This document shows positions 8,051-14,087 of a stretch of 32,887 bases of DNA, piece after piece (the stretch's first letter is position 1; each line of letters opens with the position of its first letter). Under the pieces are notes generated by a model that was not told the DNA's origin, searched no databases, and saw only the letters and a program-made list of their open reading frames with translations. The stretch comes from Nitrospirota bacterium (lineage in GTDB: Bacteria; Nitrospirota; UBA9217). Location of the stretch: contig JAGVOT010000103.1 in NCBI GenBank assembly GCA_020052615.1, positions 1 to 32,887 on the forward strand, written 5' to 3'. Made by a program: the position numbers and the translations under genes.

Positions 8051-8935
8051 ATGCCCGCATATATGACCTCGAAGAGAGCCCCGATCCGCTCCCGGCCAAA
8101 AGCACGCACATCGCCCCTCACGCCGTCCCAAATCCGTTCCTTTCAGAAAAAGGTCTACAATTACTACGACAACCAGGGCCGCGACTTGCCGTGGCGGAAG
8201 CGCGTCACTCCCTACCGCGTCCTTGTCTCCGAGATCATGCTGCAGCAGACGCAAGTGGACCGTGTCATCGAGAAGTACAAAGAGTTCCTCGCCGCTTTCC
8301 CTGATTTCCCGTCATTAGCAAAGGCGCCGCTCCCGAAGCTTCTCAAGATCTGGTCCGGCATGGGCTACAACCGCCGGGCGCTGTCGCTCAGGAAGCTGGC
8401 GCAGATCGTTGTTGCGGAGCATAAGGGCAGGCTGCCGTCTGACCCGGACATCCTTGTGACGCTGCCGGGCATCGGGAAATATACTGCGGGCGCCGTGTCG
8501 GCCTTTGCCTTCAACAAGCCGGTCGTGTTCCTCGATACGAACGTCCGCCGGGTGTTCATCCACGAGTTCTTTGCCGACCGCCAAGGGGTGCACGACGATG
8601 AACTGGTCCCGGTCATTGAGCGGGCTCTCGACACCGATAATCCTCGAAAATGGTACAATGCTCTCATGGACTACGGGACCATGCTGAAGCAGGAGCATGG
8701 AAATCCCAATGTCCGGAGCGCGCACTACACGCGGCAGAGCCCCTTCGAGAACTCGAACCGCCAGGTGCGGGGCAGGATATTGAAGGCCCTCGTCCATGGA
8801 GCAGCGCTCACGGAGGACCGGATCGTGAAGGAGACCGGCATGGACGCGGAGCGCGTGAAGAAGAACCTGGAGCAGCTCGAGCGTGAAGGATTCCTCATAA
8901 AAAAGAGAGACCGGTATCTTATCCATGACGTATAA
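8051..8935 (+). CDS. A/G-specific adenine glycosylase-like protein (MutY family) without Fe-S cluster
   Basis: HhH-GPD DNA glycosylase expected to remove adenine mispaired with 8-oxoguanine. Residues visible: the catalytic Glu in SEIMLQQTQV (E61), the helix-hairpin-helix LPGIGKYTAG (138-147) and the catalytic Asp in FLDTNVRRV (D162). After the core, where MutY normally has a C-x6-C-x2-C-x5-C [4Fe-4S] loop, this protein has MDYGTMLKQEHGNPNVRSAH with no cysteine at all. The MutT-like 8-oxoG recognition domain is also absent. Instead the C-terminus (about 235-294) looks like a winged helix. The ATG at 8051 is used because GGAAGGA lies 7 bases upstream. The stop overlaps the next gene by 11 bases, so the two are co-translated. 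Substrate specificity is inferred from the family. Confidence 0.88.
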   Translation: MPAYMTSKRAPIRSRPKARTSPLTPSQIRSFQKKVYNYYDNQGRDLPWRKRVTPYRVLVSEIMLQQTQVDRVIEKYKEFLAAFPDFPSLAKAPLPKLLKIWSGMGYNRRALSLRKLAQIVVAEHKGRLPSDPDILVTLPGIGKYTAGAVSAFAFNKPVVFLDTNVRRVFIHEFFADRQGVHDDELVPVIERALDTDNPRKWYNALMDYGTMLKQEHGNPNVRSAHYTRQSPFENSNRQVRGRILKALVHGAALTEDRIVKETGMDAERVKKNLEQLEREGFLIKKRDRYLIHDV

Positions 8936-9845
8936 ACCGCTTGCACCCGATTATGTCCAGTTCTCCCCGACGCTCCGCTGCGACCGGCGCTGTGACTTCT
9001 GTTTCAACCAGGCGCTGTCCGCGGGGGAGGACATGACCCTCGCTTCATTCCGGTCAATGATCGACAGGGTCACGGGCGCGGGCGTGCAGGTCCTCGATAT
9101 CATCGGCGGTGAACCGACGCTGCACCGGGAGCTCCTGCCGATGATCGAACACGCCTGCGGCAGGGGCATGCGGGTCAACATCAGCTCGAACGGGAGGGAC
9201 CCGGACCAGCTTGCGGAGATCATGCGGCGGTTCGCAAGGGTCGTGGTCGGGGTTTCGGTGAACGACCATGCGACGCTGAAGGACCTCGGGCGGTTCCTCC
9301 GGAAGCACCGTCCGATCGTCAAGACCGTCTTCACCAGGGTTGTCGACCATGGGCTGATCGAACAGGTACTCGCGCTGGCGCCGCGGCGCTACTACCTCCT
9401 GTACCGCGATGCACTCGGCCCCGGTGAGCTCGACGGGTCCCTTTCCTTTGACGTGTTCCTCGCGGAGGTGAGCGGCCGGTACGGCTCCCAGATAGGCGTG
9501 GTCTTCTGCTCCGGGTTCATTCCGGATATCGATCAGTATCCCCAGCTCCGGATGGCCCGCTGCCCCGGGGGGACGACGAAGCTCGGCATTCTCCCCGATG
9601 GTTCGGTCTATCCCTGCAATCTCTTATTTGGACTGGGGGAATACCGGCTCGGGAACATCCTTGCCGATCCCTTCGATGCGATCTGGCGCCATCCCGCGCT
9701 CGCGTTCTTCAGGACCTTTGCCGGGAACACCTGCCCCCGGACCACCTGTACGCTCCACGCCAGATGCCACGGTGGCTGTCCCGCCCACAGCTACAGCCAC
9801 ACCGGACGCCGGTCTGCACCCGAACCGCGGTGCAATAGAACCTGA
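8925..9845 (+). CDS. Radical SAM/SPASM-like protein
   Basis: A 306-residue radical SAM enzyme. The cluster motif C19-x3-C23-x2-C26 (CDRRCDFC) sits near the N-terminus. A GGEP-type SAM-binding motif (IIGGEPTLH) and the NISSNG strand follow. The C-terminal part carries a SPASM-like auxiliary cluster region: RCPGG, DGSVYPCNL, then TCPRTTC, ARCHGGCPA and a final PRC. Enzymes of this shape modify peptides or proteins, or mature quinone or heme cofactors; the substrate is unknown. No small precursor peptide gene was found next to it. It overlaps the 3' end of the glycosylase gene (ATGACGTATAA contains both the start and the stop), implying one transcript. Confidence 0.87.
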   Translation: MTYKPLAPDYVQFSPTLRCDRRCDFCFNQALSAGEDMTLASFRSMIDRVTGAGVQVLDIIGGEPTLHRELLPMIEHACGRGMRVNISSNGRDPDQLAEIMRRFARVVVGVSVNDHATLKDLGRFLRKHRPIVKTVFTRVVDHGLIEQVLALAPRRYYLLYRDALGPGELDGSLSFDVFLAEVSGRYGSQIGVVFCSGFIPDIDQYPQLRMARCPGGTTKLGILPDGSVYPCNLLFGLGEYRLGNILADPFDAIWRHPALAFFRTFAGNTCPRTTCTLHARCHGGCPAHSYSHTGRRSAPEPRCNRT

Positions 9846-9865
9846 TATATTGAATGCAATAAATC

Positions 9866-9874
9866 TGTTATACT
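9866..9874 (+). promoter_or_regulatory. Extended -10 promoter for the RAM-domain gene
   Basis: TGTTATACT: extended TG plus TATACT (9869-9874), with no matching -35 at normal spacing. Start near 9881, about 20 bases before the ATG and just ahead of the GGGAGG ribosome site. Confidence 0.45.
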
Positions 9875-9900
9875 AAGAACAATCTGAAGGGAGGTCTATC

Positions 9901-10176
9901 ATGGTCACATCACTGGTTCTTCTCACTGTATCGCGGGACCGGGTCAACGAGGTCGCCGAAGAGCTTGCCGAGATGCAGGGAGTATCCGAGGTCTATTCAG
10001 TTGCCGGGAGGTATGACCTGGCGGTCATCATCCGCGCGCGGGACAACGACCAGCTTGCCGATCTCGTGACCCACCACATGCTCAAGGTGCGGGGCATCCT
10101 CACGTCCGAGACCCTCATTGCATTCCGTGTTCACTCGCGTCATGACCTGGAAGGAATGTTCTCCATCGGGATGTAA
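9901..10176 (+). CDS. Stand-alone Lrp/AsnC ligand-binding (RAM) domain protein
   Basis: A 91-residue protein consisting only of the alpha/beta RAM fold that forms the effector-binding half of Lrp/AsnC regulators. The pattern VLLTVSRDRVNEVAEELAEM, GVSEVYSVAGRYDLAVIIRA, then TLIAFRVHSRHDL is typical. No DNA-binding helix-turn-helix is present. Stand-alone versions exist in many bacteria and archaea and may bind amino acids or modulate full-length Lrp proteins. The ribosome site GGGAGG lies 9 bases before the ATG. Its own -10 element suggests independent transcription from the glycosylase operon. Confidence 0.88.
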   Translation: MVTSLVLLTVSRDRVNEVAEELAEMQGVSEVYSVAGRYDLAVIIRARDNDQLADLVTHHMLKVRGILTSETLIAFRVHSRHDLEGMFSIGM

Positions 10177-10330
10177 GCTCGGACATTGGAAAGAGGAAGA
10201 TCGAGCTGTGATGCGGTCAAATTAAGAAAGGATAAACGTTCCGCTTATTCACAAACACCGGGTAACCACGGTTGCAGCCGCTCGCACCGGGTTACAACTG
10301 CCCGCCATCCACCCTTCTTGTTTATCTTAT

Positions 10331-10350
10331 CGTGATCTCCTTAGATCACG
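10331..10350. other. Perfect hairpin CGTGATCT-CCTT-AGATCACG
   Basis: An 8-bp perfect inverted repeat with a 4-base loop. The tail (TTCTGTCAC) is not a clean T run, so it may be an operator or a weak terminator for the RAM gene. Confidence 0.45.
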
Positions 10351-10444
10351 TTCTGTCACAAAAATGATACGATCCAGTCTTATTTCTGAGAAAACCCTAT
10401 GGCGGTGTTTTGTAAGGGGTTGATTTAGCGGCTAATTTGCATCT

Positions 10445-10458
10445 GGCAGTTTATTTGC
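10445..10458 (+). promoter_or_regulatory. Candidate sigma-54 (-24/-12) promoter
   Basis: TGGCAG-N5-TTGCA places GG (10445-10446) and GC (10457-10458) exactly 10 bases apart, the invariant sigma-54 arrangement, with TGGCA and TTGCA both matching consensus. It lies about 70 bases ahead of the start at 10527. An alternative sigma-70 reading (TTGCAT, 17 bases, ATTATT) overlaps it. Confidence 0.45.
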
Positions 10459-10526
10459 AATTATTCTAGCAATTGATCTAAATCCAGATGAATTGGGACA
10501 ACGGGAACCGAAAGGGAGCGCCCACA

Positions 10527-11003
10527 ATGGATAAAACTGATATTTTCGTCAAGTCGGCCAAAGGTGAACAGGAAATCGCGACTCGCGTCAACAAGCTGCC
10601 GATCAAGCACCGCTCGGTGCTTATCATGATCGACGGCAAGACAACCGAGGAGGACCTGCTCGCCAGGATCTCGGGCATGTTCGATGGCAAGACCATCGTG
10701 AGCGATCTTGAGACCCATGGGTTCATCGAGCGCAAGGCCGTTCCAAGATCAGCCGTCCAGGCCAAAGCGGCGGCATCGGTAACGGTCCAGCCATTGAACA
10801 CCGGCGCGAAGCAATACATGATCGACTATATGTACAAGGTCCTCGGACCTGAGGCCGACGCCTTCGTGGGGCGCATCGAAAAGTGCAGGACCTACTCCGA
10901 CCTGGCTGGGATGATCGATCCCTGCCGGGACACCATTCGCGGCCTTGGGAAACAGCAGAAGGCCGAAGAGTTCGAAAATAAGGTTAGAGAGCTCATAGCG
11001 TAG
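10527..11003 (+). CDS. Conserved hypothetical protein, 158 residues
   Basis: The start is ATG 10527 with GGGAG about 9 bases upstream. The N-terminal part (residues 1-75: MDKTDIFVKSAKGEQEIATR, LPIKHRSVLIMIDGKTTEED, then FDGKTIVSDLETHGFIERK) looks like a compact alpha/beta or winged-helix module. I recall similar N-termini in uncharacterised proteins of Betaproteobacteria and Nitrospirota. A linker rich in Ala and Ser (about 76-90) leads to a helical C-terminal part (about 95-158) without cysteine pairs or catalytic motifs. No signal peptide or membrane segment. The upstream element suggests sigma-54 control, in which case a role in a regulated response is possible; this is inference only. Confidence 0.75.
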   Translation: MDKTDIFVKSAKGEQEIATRVNKLPIKHRSVLIMIDGKTTEEDLLARISGMFDGKTIVSDLETHGFIERKAVPRSAVQAKAAASVTVQPLNTGAKQYMIDYMYKVLGPEADAFVGRIEKCRTYSDLAGMIDPCRDTIRGLGKQQKAEEFENKVRELIA

Positions 11004-11101
11004 CGCCCGATCGCTTTCGGGCACGAGTGAGGCGCCATCAAGGGGATAGGCGCAGGGCTGACGGTTGCACTGCTCAAGCGGAGACAGGAGCCGGGAGAGC
11101 A

Positions 11102-11137
11102 AGAAAGAGGGGAGCAGCATGCTGCTCCCCTCTTTCT
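11102..11137. terminator. Bidirectional terminator, 36-bp perfect palindrome
   Basis: AGAAAGAGGGGAGCAGCA followed immediately by its exact reverse complement. RNA from either strand forms a long GC-rich hairpin ending in U-rich (CUCUUUCUGUUUUC) or comparable bases. It separates the convergent genes at 10527-11003 (+) and 11176-11640 (-). Confidence 0.85.
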
Positions 11138-11175
11138 GTTTTCACATGACGTTGATGCGGGACAACAGCCGCCGG

Positions 11176-11640
11176 TCACCGCTCAACAGGCTTTTCCGAC
11201 AGCACGTCGCCCTTGATGCCGATGACCGTCTCGGTGAAGGGGATGTTCTTTCCCGACTTCTTCAATGCCTCTTTCAGGATCATGGTCATCCCGCTGCAGC
11301 AGGGCACTTCCATCCGGAGGACCGCAAGGCTTTTAAGGGGCGTCGTGCTGAAGATCTGGGTGAACTTCTCCACATACTGCATGCCGTCGTCGAGCTTGGG
11401 GCACCCGATCAGCACCTTCCGGTCCTTCAGGAACTCCTGGTGGAAGTAGGGGGTCGCAAAGGCGGTGCAGTCCGCCGCTACCAGCAGGTCGGCATTGTTC
11501 AGGAACGGCGCGATGGTGCCGATAAGCTTGATCTGGATGGGCCAGTGGGAAAGCCGCTTCACTTCGTCTGCTGCTGCCGGTTCGGCAGCCACGGCAACAG
11601 ATGCGCAGGACGGGCATCCTGCATGGGTATCGTTCTTCAT
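11176..11640 (-). CDS. Cys-containing protein related to anaerobe ferredoxin-associated family
   Basis: 154 residues from ATG 11640, chosen because AAGGAGG lies 8 bases upstream; an earlier in-frame start at 11682 lacks this. The N-terminus has a CPSC pair. The body carries the motifs HWPIQIKLIGTIAPFLNNAD, LLVAADCTAFATPYFH, IGCPKLDDGMQYVEK and MEVPCCSGM. I recall these from a family common in anaerobes such as Geobacter and clostridia, where they usually follow a 4Fe-4S ferredoxin domain; here that domain is reduced to the N-terminal CPSC. Conserved cysteines in ADC, GCP and PCC suggest metal or cluster binding. The biochemical role is unknown. No membrane segment. Confidence 0.78.
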   Translation of the reverse strand: MKNDTHAGCPSCASVAVAAEPAAADEVKRLSHWPIQIKLIGTIAPFLNNADLLVAADCTAFATPYFHQEFLKDRKVLIGCPKLDDGMQYVEKFTQIFSTTPLKSLAVLRMEVPCCSGMTMILKEALKKSGKNIPFTETVIGIKGDVLSEKPVER

Positions 11641-11752
11641 GGAAAACCTCCTTGAGACGGTGTTGATGTTTGATGGTCCCACTTTACTCAGAAAACACTA
11701 TTATTGCTATGAGATAAATCATATCGCGGGCACGGAAATACAGGAAAAATCC

Positions 11753-11782
11753 TTGCAATAAAAGGGGCGAATTTCGTAGAAT
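11753..11782 (+). promoter_or_regulatory. Candidate promoter of the LysE-type gene
   Basis: TTGCAA (11753-11758), 18-base spacer, TAGAAT (11777-11782). The start would be near 11789, leaving a leader of under 10 bases, which agrees with the lack of a Shine-Dalgarno site before ATG 11798. Confidence 0.4.
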
Positions 11783-11797
11783 ACGGCCCATTATCTC

Positions 11798-12418
11798 ATG
11801 GATGCCCTTTTCTTCCTAAAAAGCCTCTTCATCGGATTCGTGATCGCGGCGCCTGTCGGTCCCATCGGAGTTCTTTGCGCGCGCCGTACGCTGCTGCACG
11901 GCCGGAGAGCGGGGTTCTTCTCCGGCATGGGCGCGGCAACGGCCGACGCCATCTATGGGTTCATCGCAGCCTTCGGCCTTACGTTCGCTTCGGACCTCCT
12001 TGTCGAGCATCAGTCGCGGCTCAGGCTTATCGGAGGGGCCGTCCTGGTGTTCATGGGGATGAAGGCGTTCCGCGCCCTGCCGGTGAAAAAGTGCGAGCTG
12101 CCCCGGTCAGCGCGTCATTATGCAGGAATGTATTCCTCCACGTTCTTTCTGACCCTTACCAATCCCATGACCATCTTTTCCTTCGCCGCGGTCTTTGCGG
12201 GCTTCGGGCTGACGGGGATCAAGGGGAGCGCCCTTTCATCGGGAGTCCTTGTGCTGGGTGTGTTCCTGGGGTCAGCGCTGTGGTGGCTCTTTCTGGTCGC
12301 GCTGTTCAGTCTGTACGGCAGGCGATTTCATTCCCATGAACTGGTCTGGGTGAACCGCGTCACCGGTGCCATTATAACCGCCTCGGGAGCCTTTGCGCTC
12401 GGCAGCCTGCTTTGGTGA
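11798..12418 (+). CDS. LysE family translocator
   Basis: A 206-residue inner-membrane exporter of the LysE/RhtB superfamily, which moves amino acids or related small molecules out of the cell. The family signature is at the N-terminus: FVIAAPVGPIGVLCARRTLLHGRRAGFFSGMGAATADAIYG. It is followed by hydrophobic helices around residues 43-62, 74-91, 112-135, 143-170 and 184-205, consistent with six membrane segments. The TLTNPMTIFSF segment is also typical. Substrate cannot be told from sequence. The gene stands alone, divergent from the Cys-containing gene at 11176-11640. Confidence 0.9.
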   Translation: MDALFFLKSLFIGFVIAAPVGPIGVLCARRTLLHGRRAGFFSGMGAATADAIYGFIAAFGLTFASDLLVEHQSRLRLIGGAVLVFMGMKAFRALPVKKCELPRSARHYAGMYSSTFFLTLTNPMTIFSFAAVFAGFGLTGIKGSALSSGVLVLGVFLGSALWWLFLVALFSLYGRRFHSHELVWVNRVTGAIITASGAFALGSLLW

Positions 12419-12514
12419 CCCTCGGCGTTCCCTCCGCACTTCCGTCCCTGAACTTCTTGGCATTTTCCCGCCATGCCGTAGTATGAAGACACCAATTTCC
12501 CGGAGGGTTTGAAC

Positions 12515-12844
12515 ATGGAACTGTCAAATCAGGTCCGCGGTCATCACTTCCTGATGGGCGTGTTCAGGAGCCGGCAGAACGATCCTTATTGCAGCGCGTG
12601 CAGCGCCTTCGCGAACACACTGAAAGCGGCGCGGGAGAGCTTCGCCCGGCTTGAGGCCGAACACGGTGAAGCGCTCAAGGCGCTCTCTCCGGGGTTCGGC
12701 AGAATTACGGCAGAGACCAGAACAGGCCTGTCGCTGCTGCAGGGCCCCGCTGATCCCTCCGGCCAGAAAAAAGCAGGCAATTGCAAGCTTCCCCAGGGCG
12801 TGTGCTTCATCAAGGCGTCCTTTTCCCTCATTCAGCAGATATAA
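12515..12844 (+). CDS. Small hypothetical protein with two Cys pairs
   Basis: 109 residues starting at ATG 12515 with GGAGG 8 bases upstream. It has a CSAC motif near residues 29-32 and a CKLPQGVC motif near 90-97, separated by a predicted helix rich in Ala, Glu and Leu (about 35-60). Four cysteines in two spaced pairs suggest a metal site or disulfides. No signal peptide. I do not recognise the family. Good ribosome site and GC-rich codon use like its neighbours support it being real. Confidence 0.6.
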   Translation: MELSNQVRGHHFLMGVFRSRQNDPYCSACSAFANTLKAARESFARLEAEHGEALKALSPGFGRITAETRTGLSLLQGPADPSGQKKAGNCKLPQGVCFIKASFSLIQQI

Positions 12845-12926
12845 GCCGTCGTTTTCCATTCACTCCTTCTCTCCTTCCAGCCGGAAGATCCTTCCTGAAT
12901 AAGGACAACTTTTAACCGATTTTGCG

Positions 12927-12955
12927 TTCAACTAGTTGAAATTGTGTGCTATAAT
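12927..12955 (+). promoter_or_regulatory. Extended -10 promoter of the rubrerythrin gene
   Basis: TGCTATAAT (12947-12955) is a perfect extended -10, with a weak -35 TTCAAC (12927-12932) 17 bases upstream. Start near 12962, giving a leader of about 105 bases before ATG 13067. Confidence 0.6.
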
Positions 12956-13066
12956 AAGACCAAACCGAAATTAATGAGGATGCGACAGGTCTTTAATGAA
13001 CATTAACCCATTGTTTTCATATGGTTATTGTATTTATCTTTGGATCACAACACCAAGGAGGGCAGC

Positions 13067-13552
13067 ATGAACGCATTGGAATTGGCCAGGAAGATGGAGA
13101 CCGACGCCATACAATTCTACACTGAAGCCGCTGCGAAAACAAACTACGAGGCCGGCAAGAAGATGTTCCTGAGCATCACGGAGGATGAAAAGCGGCACCT
13201 GGTCATGATCTCCGACCTCATCAAGGGCATGAACATCACCATCAATGATGTCAGCCCCATGAAGAAGGTGGCTACGGTCTTTGAGTCGATGAAAGACCAG
13301 ATGATGAAGAAGGTGGCCGCAAGCAAGGACGAGCTGGAAGCCTTCAGGATAGCGATGCAGATGGAGAAGGAAGGGAGGGAATTCTATCAGAAGTCCCTTG
13401 CCGCAGCCACCACGGAGAAAGAGAAGGCCCTGTTCAAGCGGCTCATCGAGGAGGAACGGCAGCACTACGAGATCTTCGAGAATACCTACAGCCACCTTTC
13501 GGACACGGGGAATTGGTTCCTCTGGGAGGAGCGGGGGGTCATAGAAGGATAG
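13067..13552 (+). CDS. Rubrerythrin-like ferritin family protein
   Basis: 161 residues from ATG 13067 (AGGAGGG 6 bases upstream). It forms a four-helix ferritin-like bundle with the duplicated diiron ligand pattern: E11 in METDAIQFY, E41-x2-H44 in EDEKRHL, E100 in MEKEGREFYQ and E130-x2-H133 in EEERQHYEI. The C-terminal rubredoxin domain of classical rubrerythrin is missing, and the protein ends in an aromatic tail (NWFLWEERG). Such proteins usually reduce hydrogen peroxide in anaerobes, taking electrons from a separate rubredoxin-type donor; that function is inferred from the family. The following small gene (13596) is close enough to be co-transcribed. Confidence 0.9.
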   Translation: MNALELARKMETDAIQFYTEAAAKTNYEAGKKMFLSITEDEKRHLVMISDLIKGMNITINDVSPMKKVATVFESMKDQMMKKVAASKDELEAFRIAMQMEKEGREFYQKSLAAATTEKEKALFKRLIEEERQHYEIFENTYSHLSDTGNWFLWEERGVIEG

Positions 13553-13595
13553 GGTCGGAACATTCTGAAATGAGCGAAAGAGAGGAGTGATCTCT

Positions 13596-13871
13596 GTGAA
13601 ATACACCATTGTCGCACTGAAAGAAAAGATCCGGGAAATGTATCCGGACATCGAGAAGCACAAAGTGAGCGTGGGCATCGCGTTCAACGAAGAGAAGGAC
13701 GCCTACATCCTGAAGTTCAAGCGGGGAAAGCAGGAGCTCGTGACGCAGATCGACAAGAGCGACGCCGATGACTGCATGAACAATATCCGCTGCCTGCACC
13801 TCGGCATCAAGGTGGACCAGTTCGTGAGCAACTTCGAGGCGCGAGAGGAATTCGGGAGAAAAGTGGCGTAA
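13596..13871 (+). CDS. Small conserved hypothetical protein, 91 residues
   Basis: The start is GTG 13596, with GAGAGGAG about 8 bases upstream; GTG 13587 overlaps that ribosome site and is less likely. The sequence is MKYTIVALKEKIREMYPDIE, a strand region AYILKFKRGKQELVTQIDK, then DADDCMNNIRCLHLGIKVDQF. It is a compact alpha/beta protein with two Cys (C-x5-C). I recall similar short proteins in Nitrospirota and Deltaproteobacteria with no assigned function. It follows the rubrerythrin by 43 bases, so a shared transcript and possible link to oxidative stress are inferred from position only. Confidence 0.7.
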   Translation: MKYTIVALKEKIREMYPDIEKHKVSVGIAFNEEKDAYILKFKRGKQELVTQIDKSDADDCMNNIRCLHLGIKVDQFVSNFEAREEFGRKVA

Positions 13872-13911
13872 CGGTCAAGGCCCGGTCCAGTACGAGTACG
13901 AGAGAAAGCAA

Positions 13912-13937
13912 GAGCTCGGGGATCACTCCCCGAGCTC
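13912..13937. terminator. Terminator hairpin between convergent genes
   Basis: GAGCTCGGGGA pairs with TCCCCGAGCTC around a TCAC loop (11 bp). On the minus strand it lies about 30 bases after the 20-residue peptide gene and is followed by TTGCTTTCTC. On the plus strand it follows the gene ending at 13871. The U tracts are modest on both sides. Confidence 0.7.
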
Positions 13938-13967
13938 GTATTCCTTGGAGCGCGATTCAGTGCATGA

Positions 13968-14030
13968 TCAACAGGAGCTTTTGCACTTGCAGGTCGTTGC
14001 CGTGGTCTTCGCAACCTTCTTGATCGACAT
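13968..14030 (-). CDS. Candidate RiPP precursor peptide, 20 residues, Cys-rich
   Basis: The frame reads MSIKKVAKTTATTCKCKSSC then TGA. Support is strong for so short a gene. AAAGGAGG lies 7 bases before the ATG. A consensus promoter (TTGACA, 17 bases, TACTAT) lies just upstream, and a terminator hairpin follows. It begins 40 bases after the stop of a radical SAM/SPASM enzyme on the same strand. The layout is a basic leader-like part (residues 1-11) and a Thr/Cys C-terminal core with three cysteines at 14, 16 and 20. Such pairs are typical of ribosomally made peptides whose Cys or neighbouring residues are cross-linked by the enzyme (sactipeptide or ranthipeptide-like chemistry). From memory it may be related to the geopeptide class described for Geobacter; this was not checked. 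Confidence 0.75.
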   Translation of the reverse strand: MSIKKVAKTTATTCKCKSSC

Positions 14031-14058
14031 GGTGTCGCCTCCTTTCATCATCAGCTAA

Positions 14059-14087
14059 ATAGTAGCAAGTCTACCCCTGCTTGTCAA
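14059..14087 (-). promoter_or_regulatory. Promoter of the 20-residue peptide gene
   Basis: On the minus strand TTGACA (14087-14082), 17 bases, TACTAT (14064-14059). Start near 14052, leader about 22 bases containing AAAGGAGG. The element overlaps the last codons of the radical SAM gene, so the peptide can be expressed above the level of its enzyme. Confidence 0.75.

Larger units (their letters stand above)
10177..10526. other. 350-base regulatory-looking gap
   Basis: No gene seen on either strand. It contains a perfect 8-bp hairpin at 10331-10350 and a sigma-54-like element at 10445-10458. The second half is AT-rich. No known riboswitch pattern was recognised. Confidence 0.5.
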
